A stretch of DNA of 64,000 bases from Micavibrio aeruginosavorus (GTDB lineage Bacteria > Pseudomonadota > Alphaproteobacteria > Micavibrionales > Micavibrionaceae). A program made the position numbers and the translations under genes. Positions 17,144 to 25,372 of the stretch are shown one piece after another. The stretch spans positions 61,103-125,102 of the forward strand of contig QFQB01000001.1 in the NCBI GenBank assembly GCA_003241475.1. The letters run 5' to 3'. Positions within the stretch are counted from its first letter, which is position 1. Each line of letters opens with the position of its first letter. The notes below the pieces were generated by a model. The model was not told the DNA's origin and searched no databases. It was given only the letters and a program-made list of their open reading frames with translations.

Positions 17144-18937
17144 TTAGTTCTGGGTCTGGGCTTGTGAACCCGTCGATTCCGCCATGGACTGGTCGGTGGC
17201 GTTGTAAACGTCTTCGGCGCGGTCGCGCAGGCGAACTTCCAGAATCATGGATAACAGCATTTCCCGTCGTTGCAGGGCGGCCTGAATATCGCGGTCTTGC
17301 ATCAATTTCACGGCCTGCATGGAGGCGCGCATGCGCTGGATGTTGGCGGGCTTGTCATAGAGGTTGGTGTAGAAATTGGGGTTTTGGTAGATTTTACGCG
17401 TCAATACTTCCATTTGTGCATAATAGCTGGGATTTTCACCGAGGTATTTTGTGATTTCCTCTTCTTCCGCAACGCCAAGCTCGCGGATGAGAGCTTTAAG
17501 ATAGGGCGCGTTTCCTTGACCGGCCTCGCTATTGGGCGTTGCAGTTTTTAGGGCGATCAGGTTGGCAATGGAGTTGCGTGCAATCCCCCGCATAGCGGTG
17601 ATAGAGCGCAGATTCATGTAATGCGTTTGGAACTTTACCATGTCAGTGGCCGAAGCCGGCGGACGTTTTGGCGGATTGTGGGCAAAAAGATAATCAACAA
17701 GTGCGAAGACTGTTTCCTCATCTTCGGTTGTAACATCGTCTGTAAGGTCGATCGCAAGAGACAAAGGCTGATCAAGCGTTTGTGTGTAATTTATATCGCT
17801 ATTGCGTAAGTTTTCGGGGCCAGGCTCCGTGCATATTGTTGCCATGCCGGTTGCATTGTCGCCTGGATCGCAAAAACGCTCCCGGTATTGCGTCCAGCGG
17901 GAAAGATTGTCGGAATCCGGATTGCTGGCTAGGCTCTCGCCGCTTGCCATCTCTCTCTGAAGCAGTTGATTTGCGACAGACGCATGCGTTACTTTTGCCA
18001 AGCGGTCGGTCGAGGCAAGATCACGAGCAAAAGTCCCGAACGTGCACATCTGTTCGCTTGGATGATAATCTTTGTGCGCTTCGGCGACTTTGAGCTGGAA
18101 TAGGCGTTGCGTTTCCAATTGGTGCTTCGCGTCCAGCATCATGCCGATAGCTTCAACTTGCGCGATCATATTGACCGTGAATTGTTCGGCCATCAGCGCC
18201 AGAGCGGGGAGCCACCAATCGCGCAAAGGATTGGCAGGTCCGTCAAGAACGAGACCGCCGCTACCTGCAATGAAATCCATTTGCGCCTGCGTTGCGGTTT
18301 GGCTACTGATGCCGACGGCATTGTTGGGAACCGGCGTACAGTTTCCCGGCACGGGAAGATCTTTGTGCGCGCAAACATAGTAGGATGCTTGCGTATTTCC
18401 ATCGTTGTCGCCGTGTCCGTTGGCAAGGATCGCCGCACATTGTTTGGGGCCGCCCAAGTGGACGGCGGCAATGAGGCCCGACATGGTCACGTGGCAGCTT
18501 AGAGGGGTTTGACCTGTCTTGGTCCCAGTTACCCATGCTCCGCCGTTGGCAAGCAACTTCTGGCAGGAGCTGTTGTTTTCTATAAGCTTCTGGTTTTCGG
18601 CTGTAAGCGCATCCATCGTACATTCCTGCACGGCCTTGCAATTTTCATTGTGGAGCCATGCTTGAAGGTCCAAACAACTGCTTCCGTTGCATGAGGGATA
18701 TTTCCGGATAAAATATTCACGGTTGTATTTGGTAAACTGATATCGGCCTGCGGTTCCTGATGCAGAATTATAAGAGGAATAATTGCCTGTTCCTGCAGAC
18801 TCCGTGCTGTGCAATGAATTTTTGATAGCCGTGTAATCGCACGAGGCTGTGCCGACGTTTGTTTGCGCATGCGCCGTGCCTGTTAGCGCAACAAGCGAAA
18901 GGACAAGGGCCAATGTGAGCGCAATCAAGCGGTTCAT
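17144..18937 (-). CDS. Exported lysozyme-like protein with the T4SS-locus paralogue domain (paralogue 1)
   Basis: The 597-residue protein has a signal peptide (cleavage after AHA, residue 24). Its N-terminal module (about 33-185) is of the lysozyme/transglycosylase type, with a candidate catalytic Glu46 in HSTESAG, then AGRYQF and GLIAAVHLGGPKQC. The C-terminal domain (about 235-580) is shared with the two other large proteins of this operon: DAKHQLETQRLFQ, AHKDYHPSEQMCTFGT, ENPSYYAQMEVLTRK, YQNPNFYTNLYDKPANIQR and KLMQDRD. Conserved cysteines occur in MCTFGT, FCDPGDN and ICTEP. The start at 18937 gives a 4-base ATGA overlap with the gene before it and begins at the signal peptide. I do not recognise the shared domain. 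Peptidoglycan remodelling coupled to the secretion or flagellar apparatus is inferred. Confidence 0.8.
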   Translation of the reverse strand: MNRLIALTLALVLSLVALTGTAHAQTNVGTASCDYTAIKNSLHSTESAGTGNYSSYNSASGTAGRYQFTKYNREYFIRKYPSCNGSSCLDLQAWLHNENCKAVQECTMDALTAENQKLIENNSSCQKLLANGGAWVTGTKTGQTPLSCHVTMSGLIAAVHLGGPKQCAAILANGHGDNDGNTQASYYVCAHKDLPVPGNCTPVPNNAVGISSQTATQAQMDFIAGSGGLVLDGPANPLRDWWLPALALMAEQFTVNMIAQVEAIGMMLDAKHQLETQRLFQLKVAEAHKDYHPSEQMCTFGTFARDLASTDRLAKVTHASVANQLLQREMASGESLASNPDSDNLSRWTQYRERFCDPGDNATGMATICTEPGPENLRNSDINYTQTLDQPLSLAIDLTDDVTTEDEETVFALVDYLFAHNPPKRPPASATDMVKFQTHYMNLRSITAMRGIARNSIANLIALKTATPNSEAGQGNAPYLKALIRELGVAEEEEITKYLGENPSYYAQMEVLTRKIYQNPNFYTNLYDKPANIQRMRASMQAVKLMQDRDIQAALQRREMLLSMILEVRLRDRAEDVYNATDQSMAESTGSQAQTQN

Positions 18938-19479
18938 GCCGCCCCGCGATCTTGAATCGTGTGACACATGCCTAAAATTTCAGTACGGCCTAAAATTTCA
19001 ACGCAAGCTTCCACCGGCCCCATGGGAAGCGGGGCTTCAAGTTCAAGCCGTCCGCTCCAGTCAAAAGACATAAGGGTATAAGCTTTTTCGCCGTTCAGGG
19101 TAAGGCTTACGGAATCCTCCATTTTAAAGCCGTCGACTAGAACGGTCAGGGCGGGCGTCTGATCGGTTACTGTGAGAATGATATCGCGGTAATCGCCGGC
19201 CGGAAGCTGTATGGCAGAGGAAAGTCTGTATGGGAAGGATGGCGCAGGGAGTGCATCGATATTACCGCTTTGCAAAGCAGTTGCGCGCCCTTTTTCCGTC
19301 AATATGGTTTCAATCCGGCTTTGAGGCGGGACATCGGAAAATGTAAGAAAAGGCGTTTTCTGAACGGAATTTCGTACTACCGCTGTAAATGTGAAAATCC
19401 CGCTACCGCAGAACAACAGCGCCAAAAATAGGGAGATGGCTACGTTGCGGGATTTTTTTGTAAAAGTGGGCAGGTTCAT
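18934..19479 (-). CDS. Unknown anchored or secreted protein between paralogues 1 and 2
   Basis: This 181-residue protein is not recognised. It has one N-terminal hydrophobic segment (about 15-35) after a basic start, so it is a signal-anchored or secreted protein. The remainder is predicted beta-rich with alternating hydrophobic residues and two cysteines near the C-terminus (ACVEI, GMCHT). I chose the ATG at 19479, with AGAGGG 9 bases upstream; a GTG at 19488 is the alternative. The stop overlaps the start of paralogue 1 by 4 bases and the gap to paralogue 2 is 12 bases, so it is an integral member of this operon. Confidence 0.7.
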   Translation of the reverse strand: MNLPTFTKKSRNVAISLFLALLFCGSGIFTFTAVVRNSVQKTPFLTFSDVPPQSRIETILTEKGRATALQSGNIDALPAPSFPYRLSSAIQLPAGDYRDIILTVTDQTPALTVLVDGFKMEDSVSLTLNGEKAYTLMSFDWSGRLELEAPLPMGPVEACVEILGRTEILGMCHTIQDRGAA

Positions 19480-19491
19480 CCGGACCACCCT

Positions 19492-20838
19492 CTATTCCAG
19501 CGTGACAAGTTCGCCGTCTTCGTTCAACTGGCGGATTTCATTCGACAAGGCATCTTGCTGTTCCATCAATGCGGTTTCCAGCATGACCGATAAAGTTGCC
19601 TCGCTTCGAAGAACGCTACGATACATATCCCGACGTTGCATAAGTTCGATGGCCTGCATGGCGACGGTTTTGCGCTCTACGTTTGCTGGTTTGTCGTAGA
19701 GTTCTGTGTAGAAGTTCGGGTTTTGATACAGTTTTTTAGTCAGAATCTCCATTTGAGCAAAGTAGCTTGGACGATCTCCAAGGAGCTTTTCGATCTCCAC
19801 GTCGCTCTGCACGCCCATTTCCTTCATGATGGCATACAGATAAGGCTCAACTTCTTTTTCACCCTGCGATTTCATTGAAGCGATAGCCGCAAAAGAGTTG
19901 CTTGCGACAGATCGTTTTGCGGCAATGGCGCGGATCGCCATATAGTTTCTTGCCAGATCCGTAGGTTCTCCTGCCTGATTGGTCAAAAATTTCAGAGCAA
20001 CGCTCGGGGCCACCCTATGTGCATAGAGATTGGAGGCCAGGGCAAAAAGGTCTTCTTCGTTTGCTGAAATCGTTTGCGCGTGAAGGTTTGCATCGTGATC
20101 CGGGTCGCCCTCCGCCGTAAGATCGAGTTTCAACGTAAGCGGTTCGTCGACAAGATTGGTATAGCTAATGTCATTATTGATACGTGTGCTATCGACCGAT
20201 CCCGCCGGGCATAACGGTTGCAGACCATTTCCGTTATCTGATGTGCTGCAATAAATCTCGCGGTATTGGTTGATACGGCTCAGGGTATCGGCTGCTTGGC
20301 TGCCGCCCGCAAGAGTATCGCCTGAGAGCAATTCACGTTGTATCACTCTGTTCGAAAAGGCCATGGCCGAAAGGTCTGTGTTGCGGTCGGAAGCGGCAAG
20401 AGAACGGGTGATCGTACCGAAGGTGCACATGCCCTCGCTGGGGTGATAGTCCTTGTGCGCGCGCGCCATTAATTCCTGAAAGAGCCTTTGAGTTTCAAGC
20501 TGGTGTTTCGCGTCGAGAAAGCTCCCTATGATCATGACCTGCTGCATGGCTGTTGTCGTCAGCTGTTCGGTCATCAGCATCAGTGCTGGCAGGATATTTT
20601 GTTCGAAGAAAGTTTTTATCAGCCATTCGCGGTGGTTGGTGAATTCGTCATGAACATGCTGGATCGTTCCTTCGGTCTGTTGCTGGGAAATAGTCGTACA
20701 GTTTCCATCGCAAGCGCTGACTTCGCCGCAGCAAAACTGCGCCTTGGCGCTATTGGCGCCGCCGCCTATCAGGAATGCTACGAGCGCAAGCGCAAGCGCT
20801 GTTTTTTTAAGGATTGATGCGGTTGCGGTATTTTTCAT
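19492..20838 (-). CDS. Exported protein consisting mainly of the shared paralogue domain (paralogue 2)
   Basis: The 448-residue protein has a signal peptide (cleavage after AKA, about residue 33) and a short Cys-rich stretch (FCCGEVSACDGNC). The shared domain (about 55-435) follows: AKHQLETQRLFQE, AHKDYHPSEGMCTFGT, RSLAASDR, DRPSYFAQMEILTKKLYQNP, FYTELYDKPANVERK and LMQRRDMYRS. The three conserved cysteines are in MCTFGT, YCSTSDN and LCPAG. It is the smallest of the three and so defines the domain. Its ATG overlaps the stop of paralogue 3 by one base (TAATG). The function is unknown to me. The domain is helical with a hydrophobic stretch ILPALMLMTEQL near its start that might contact the membrane. 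Confidence 0.78.
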   Translation of the reverse strand: MKNTATASILKKTALALALVAFLIGGGANSAKAQFCCGEVSACDGNCTTISQQQTEGTIQHVHDEFTNHREWLIKTFFEQNILPALMLMTEQLTTTAMQQVMIIGSFLDAKHQLETQRLFQELMARAHKDYHPSEGMCTFGTITRSLAASDRNTDLSAMAFSNRVIQRELLSGDTLAGGSQAADTLSRINQYREIYCSTSDNGNGLQPLCPAGSVDSTRINNDISYTNLVDEPLTLKLDLTAEGDPDHDANLHAQTISANEEDLFALASNLYAHRVAPSVALKFLTNQAGEPTDLARNYMAIRAIAAKRSVASNSFAAIASMKSQGEKEVEPYLYAIMKEMGVQSDVEIEKLLGDRPSYFAQMEILTKKLYQNPNFYTELYDKPANVERKTVAMQAIELMQRRDMYRSVLRSEATLSVMLETALMEQQDALSNEIRQLNEDGELVTLE

Positions 20839-22838
20839 TAGTTTTTACCTCCCGCAGGATCCATGTTGCCTATGATGTTTTCTATCTTGCCCTGCTCTTT
20901 CTGGAGCATGGTTTCCAGCAAGACGGAAAGGACGGCCTCGCTACGCAACAAACTGTTGTATAGGTCACGGTCCTGCATCAGGCCGATGGCCTGTAGCGCA
21001 GCCCCTTTACGCTCGATGTTGGCGGGTTTGTCGTAAAGGTCTGTGTAGAATACAGGGTTTTGGTATAACTTTTTGGTCAACACTTCCATTTGTGCGAAAT
21101 AGCTGGGGTTCGCGCCGAGAAGCTTTTCGATTTCCGCATCATCGGCAACGCCGAGTTCCTTAATGATGGCTTTTGTATAAGGTGCGGAACCGGGAACATT
21201 TCCGGCGGCGCGCATAGCCGTCAAGGCGGCAAAGGAGTTTTGCGCAACAGAGCGTTTTGCGAAAATCGCGCGCTGATCGAGATATTTTTCCTGAGCGCTC
21301 AAGCGGATTCTTTCTTCTTCTTCGCCGTCGGCATAGCCAAACAGCGAAGGAGATATTTTTGTCGGCATTTCATGCGAATACAGGTTTGCAGCCAATGCAA
21401 AAACATCCGTTTCATCCGCGGTTGCTGCGGGATCAAGCTGGAAGTCCATATCGAGCGTCAGGCGGGATTCGATGTTGCGGGTGTAGTCGACATCGATATT
21501 CCGCCGTGCCGGCGTAACAGCGGCAGGGCAGATAGTGCCAAGTCCGTTGCCGTTGTCTGCCTGATCGCAATAAGTAGATATAAATTGCGCCATGCGTCCG
21601 CGCAGATCGCTGTCTTCGAATTCATAGGAGATGTTTTGCCCCGATGCGGTTTGCCTTTGCATCATGCGGTTGGCATACGCAATCTGAGCGAGATTCGAGC
21701 GGCGATCGGATTCTGCAAGCGAGCGCACAGCCGTGCCGATTGTACACATACCCTCGCTGGGGTGGTAATCTTTGTGGGCTTCTGCAGTGAGCGTCTGGAA
21801 CAAGCGCTGGGTTTCCAGCTGGTGCTTCGCATCGAGGAACGTGCCAATAACCTCAACCTGATAGATGCCGGCAACTGTGAGCTGTTCGGCCATCAGCATC
21901 AATGCGGGCAGGAGGTGTTCGATAAAGAAGGTGGTTAGCAACCAGCGTCTGTGCACTTCGAACTGGTCCGTTACATCGGTGCGGATCTGGACATGGTGTT
22001 GGGGAATGGAAACCATGCAAATTGTGCAAGCGCAGTTTCCGATAGAGCCAAGACCCAGCGCTGCAAATGCCTGCGACCCGAGGCCGTTGAAAAGACCACC
22101 CGCCAGCGCGCTGGTTAGGTCGCCGCCAAGCAGGGCGCCAAGAGCATTGTCCACAAGGCCGCCAGCGAGAGCATTCAATCCGCCGATCAAACCCTCTTGC
22201 AAGCCAGCGAGGCCGAGAAGGTCTGCAAGACCTGGAACAGCGGCGGCGATAGTATTCACCAATGCTTCGATTGATTGGTCGTTCAAAAGATTGTTCATCG
22301 CGTTGACATCAAAATTGGAACCAAGCGCGGCTTGTAGAACTTGGTCAATAGCCGTTGCGGCCTTTTCGGGCGAAAGCGAGCTGAGGGCGTTTTTCAGGCT
22401 GGGATCCGATAAAGCTTGTTGCAGGCCTGCGGCAGTTGTTATCTGCCCTAAATTTTTATTGGAAGAGATCGCATTTGCCACATTCGCGTCGACAGTCCCG
22501 GCGAACATCCCGTCCACCAGCGCTGCGGCGGTTTGAGTGCTGGCACCGTTCGCGGACAGGTTGGTAAGAACGCTATTCCATTGCTGTGCCGATGCGCCTG
22601 AGGGATTTGCGGAAAAAAGTGTATTGGCAATGGCCGAAGTATCCGCGCCGCTTTGCAACAACTGCGTTACATTGGTTCCTAGAGCTCCCGGGTTTTGTAA
22701 AAGCGTCTCGGCCGTAACGCCCGTGGCAGATGTTTGGGCGTATGCTGGTTTTAACAAGGCGTTCGCAGGCATGCCTGACACAAATGTCAAAAACATGCAT
22801 GAGCCTAGTCCAAGCCTGCGTAGTAACCCGTTTCTCAC
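20838..22838 (-). CDS. Exported protein with Ala/Leu/Gly-rich N-terminal module and the shared domain (paralogue 3)
   Basis: This first gene of the leftward operon encodes about 666 residues from a GTG start at 22838. GGAGAGGG lies 5 bases upstream and the codon opens a classic signal peptide (basic RNGLLRRLG, hydrophobic core, cleavage after AYA). Longer readings to 22883 or 22946 lack a well-spaced ribosome site. Residues 40-270 are an Ala/Asn/Leu-rich helical stretch that becomes a Gly/Leu/Ala hydrophobic run, then NCACTICMV. The shared domain (about 290-655) follows with AKHQLETQRLFQTL, AHKDYHPSEGMCTIGT, NPSYFAQMEVLTKKLYQNP and YDKPANIERK. Cysteines again fall in MCTIGT, YCDQADN and ICPAA. 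The hydrophobic run could insert in a membrane; the role is unknown. Confidence 0.78.
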   Translation of the reverse strand: MRNGLLRRLGLGSCMFLTFVSGMPANALLKPAYAQTSATGVTAETLLQNPGALGTNVTQLLQSGADTSAIANTLFSANPSGASAQQWNSVLTNLSANGASTQTAAALVDGMFAGTVDANVANAISSNKNLGQITTAAGLQQALSDPSLKNALSSLSPEKAATAIDQVLQAALGSNFDVNAMNNLLNDQSIEALVNTIAAAVPGLADLLGLAGLQEGLIGGLNALAGGLVDNALGALLGGDLTSALAGGLFNGLGSQAFAALGLGSIGNCACTICMVSIPQHHVQIRTDVTDQFEVHRRWLLTTFFIEHLLPALMLMAEQLTVAGIYQVEVIGTFLDAKHQLETQRLFQTLTAEAHKDYHPSEGMCTIGTAVRSLAESDRRSNLAQIAYANRMMQRQTASGQNISYEFEDSDLRGRMAQFISTYCDQADNGNGLGTICPAAVTPARRNIDVDYTRNIESRLTLDMDFQLDPAATADETDVFALAANLYSHEMPTKISPSLFGYADGEEEERIRLSAQEKYLDQRAIFAKRSVAQNSFAALTAMRAAGNVPGSAPYTKAIIKELGVADDAEIEKLLGANPSYFAQMEVLTKKLYQNPVFYTDLYDKPANIERKGAALQAIGLMQDRDLYNSLLRSEAVLSVLLETMLQKEQGKIENIIGNMDPAGGKN

Positions 22839-22923
22839 CGATGCCCTCTCCAGCAAAATCCCCGCGCCGCGATGGTAACCCATAATCCCTTGAAAAAACG
22901 AAGTTTCTTCAGGGCTTAGGAAA

Positions 22924-22932
22924 ATTCTACCA
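22924..22932 (-). promoter_or_regulatory. Candidate extended -10 promoter of the paralogue operon
   Basis: Read leftward the sequence is TGGTAGAAT, an extended -10 element (TGN plus TAGAAT). A good -35 is absent. The start site would be about 80 bases before the GTG at 22838. Confidence 0.35.
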
Positions 22933-22963
22933 CAGTTTAAAACCAAAACGCACGTTTGTCTCC

Positions 22964-22983
22964 CCCGCTTTGAGCGGGTTTTT
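22964..22983 (+). terminator. Rightward intrinsic terminator in the divergent gap before dotI
   Basis: CCCGCT (22964-22969) pairs with AGCGGG (22973-22978) around a 3-base loop and is followed by TTTTT (22979-22983). It lies between the leftward paralogue operon and rightward dotI. No rightward gene precedes it for about 9.5 kb, so it would act on an antisense, leader or stray transcript. Confidence 0.55.
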
Positions 22984-23125
22984 CATTTTCGGGGGGACAA
23001 CTTGCAAGTCGGAAATTGTTCTTTGTGGATGAATATGTTCCAATAGGGAGAGATTTGGCTTTTTGCAGGCCCGATCTGCTACATGACGTAATCAACTTTC
23101 ATCCAGCTGAATCTTTCGGATATCC

Positions 23126-23860
23126 ATGGCAGACGACATAGAAGACAAGGCACAAAACCCTCGCAACTCCAGGCCGCCTGCGCGTCCGGGCGCGAAACGC
23201 CCCCAGAAATCCGCGATGAGCAAGTCCGAGGCGATGGATACAAGCGGCCTTGGCCGCGTTGTTGTCCGTAACGAATTCTACCGTGACGGCTATAGGCTAG
23301 CGCTCCGAGTGGCGGTCATCCAGTGTTTTGTCATTTTTGGCCTTATTGGCGCGATGTTCTTCATTATATATGTTCATCAGCCTGAAAACCGCTATTTCGC
23401 GACAACCGAGGACGGCCGTTTGATCCCGATGGTCCCGCTCACCCAGCCGAACCTGTCCACGCCGGCCTTGCTATCATGGGTGGCGCAGGCGGCCTCCGAG
23501 ACTATGTCGTTCTCATTCAGCAACTACCGCCGCAACCTCCAAGAAGCATCGCGCAATTTCACACGTTCGGGATGGGAGAGCTTTTCGGCGGCGCTTCAAC
23601 AGGCGCGAATCATCGAGTCGATCGAGGCGAATACGCAAGAATTGAGCGCCGTCCCGCGGGGTGCGCCGATCCTGAAGTCCGAGGGTATCGTGGCAGGGCA
23701 GTATCAATGGGTCGTTCAGATCCCTATGATACTTAGCTTCGTGTCTGGATCGAAGTCCCGGGCGGAAAACTGGCTGGTCACAATCGTTATCGTGCGCGTT
23801 CCAAGGCTTGAAAGCCCGAACGGTGTGGGGATTGCGCAATGGATTGCCGTGCCGGGTTAA
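23126..23860 (+). CDS. dotI: DotI/IcmL-type inner-membrane component
   Basis: DotI (IcmL, TraM in IncI) is an inner-membrane protein resembling VirB8 that forms a ring in the periplasm. The 244-residue product has a basic, Pro-rich N-terminal tail and the family segment VVVRNEFYRDGYR (about 48-60). A single membrane helix (about 68-92) and a periplasmic domain with PLTQPNLSTPALLSWVAQAA (about 110-130) and WVVQIPMILSFVSGS follow. It starts a rightward run of DotI-DotH-DotG-DotF-type genes. The start lacks a strong Shine-Dalgarno (context TATCCATGGC). Confidence 0.92.
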   Translation: MADDIEDKAQNPRNSRPPARPGAKRPQKSAMSKSEAMDTSGLGRVVVRNEFYRDGYRLALRVAVIQCFVIFGLIGAMFFIIYVHQPENRYFATTEDGRLIPMVPLTQPNLSTPALLSWVAQAASETMSFSFSNYRRNLQEASRNFTRSGWESFSAALQQARIIESIEANTQELSAVPRGAPILKSEGIVAGQYQWVVQIPMILSFVSGSKSRAENWLVTIVIVRVPRLESPNGVGIAQWIAVPG

Positions 23861-23908
23861 CGGGTGCGCTTTGGCCTGCCTGATGTTGCAAAGTTTGGTA
23901 TAAAGATT

Positions 23909-25372
23909 ATGACGAGACGAAAAATTTCAATTTCTTTCAGCCGCCGGAGTAAAGCCGCTCTTGCCGCGACCTTGGTTTGCGGCGTAGCGTTGATCGCATT
24001 GTCGTTGCCGGTGGTGGCTCAAGAGGCTGAGCAACAACTTCCAGATGCGCTGGTGGATCAGCAAATTCCCAATGCCTTTCCGCAAAGCGGCGAGGCAACG
24101 ACACAACAAAATACTGATTCGGCCCCAGCGGCAAAAGCGCCAGCGAAAGCGACACCTTCTTCGAAGGCTGTATCCGAGATGGAAAGCAGCGAGCAAACAC
24201 AAACTGCGCCAGCTGTGGATAATGCGCCTGCGCAACCCGAGCAGGCCAAATTGGTTCCGTCGCGCGCTATGGGGGCGGCGGCACAAAAGGTTCAAAGCGG
24301 TGGGGCGGCGGCCCCAAGTGCCGATCCGTCCGCAGAAGGGGTTGATCTTTCGCACGATGTTGCGCCTGCTTTGCCCGATATGCTTGATCGGTATGCGACT
24401 CCTCAAACGGAAGGTGGCGCTCCGGAACAGCAAAATGGCGAAGCGTTGCCAGAAGTGTCCGACCGCACCATGGTTGAATTACAGGCCAGCGGGTTTGAGA
24501 ATGCTGGGGCTCAGCGGGTTAAGGTCCCTGTAGATGGTTTCGGCGGCGGCAAAACGCCAGAGGAGATGCAAGAAGAGATCCGTAGCGAGGCTTTCGATGC
24601 GGCGATTACCGGCTTGTTCCCACTTAGTCCCGATCAGATTCAAGGGCTTCTTAAACGCTACGACGGCACGCAAAAAGCTGCCAGCGAACCGACATATGCC
24701 ACGCCGAAGCCGGAAATCAGCGTGCAGAACGTTTCGCTGGATCCCGGCGTTGCGCCGCCTACCATCAAAACGGCTGTCGGCAATGTCACGACGCTCAACA
24801 TGCTTGATGCGACAGGCGCTCCTTGGCCTGTGCAGGATGTAACATGGGCTGGGGATTTTGAAATCGTTGAGCCGGAAGAGGGCGGGCATATCGTGCGGAT
24901 CACGCCGATGAGCCATTTTGCCCGCGGGAACATCGTTATCCGTCTTCTGACGCTCAAAACGCCTTTGACCCTGACGCTGGAAACCAGCCGCGATGTTGTG
25001 CAGTACCGCGTCGATGCGCGCATCCCCGAATATGGACCGTTTGCCAATGCGCCTCTTATGCAGGGCGCAAAGTCGACTTTGGTGGCGGGATCACCCGATC
25101 TGACGTCGCTCTTGGACGGCGTTATGCCGGGCGGCATGACCAAATTGAGCGTGAACGGCGTCGATGGCCGCACCACGGCTTATGAAATGAACGGCACCAC
25201 TTATGTTCGCACGCCGCTGACGCTATTGTCGCCTGCGTGGATGAGTTCCGTCTCGTCTGCCGATGGCATGAATGTATATGCCCTGAACAACGCCCCAGTC
25301 TTGTTGCTGTCCGACGGCGGCGAGTTCATGCGGGCCACTTTGAAGGAAAAAGAGGATCTTCTCGATGAGTAA
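23909..25372 (+). CDS. dotH: DotH/IcmK-type outer-core protein
   Basis: DotH (IcmK, TraN) is the outer-membrane ring protein of the type IVB system and is VirB9-like in its C-terminal domain. The 487-residue product has a signal peptide (cleavage after VVA, about residue 36). A long Ala/Gln/Pro-rich linker (about 40-200), a middle domain and a C-terminal beta domain (about 260-480) with GNVTTLNMLDATGAPWPVQD, ISVQNVSLDPG and YEMNGTTYVRTPLTLL follow. I chose ATG 23909 because the signal peptide begins there; a GTG at 23864 adds 15 residues. It overlaps dotG by 8 bases. Confidence 0.92.
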   Translation: MTRRKISISFSRRSKAALAATLVCGVALIALSLPVVAQEAEQQLPDALVDQQIPNAFPQSGEATTQQNTDSAPAAKAPAKATPSSKAVSEMESSEQTQTAPAVDNAPAQPEQAKLVPSRAMGAAAQKVQSGGAAAPSADPSAEGVDLSHDVAPALPDMLDRYATPQTEGGAPEQQNGEALPEVSDRTMVELQASGFENAGAQRVKVPVDGFGGGKTPEEMQEEIRSEAFDAAITGLFPLSPDQIQGLLKRYDGTQKAASEPTYATPKPEISVQNVSLDPGVAPPTIKTAVGNVTTLNMLDATGAPWPVQDVTWAGDFEIVEPEEGGHIVRITPMSHFARGNIVIRLLTLKTPLTLTLETSRDVVQYRVDARIPEYGPFANAPLMQGAKSTLVAGSPDLTSLLDGVMPGGMTKLSVNGVDGRTTAYEMNGTTYVRTPLTLLSPAWMSSVSSADGMNVYALNNAPVLLLSDGGEFMRATLKEKEDLLDE

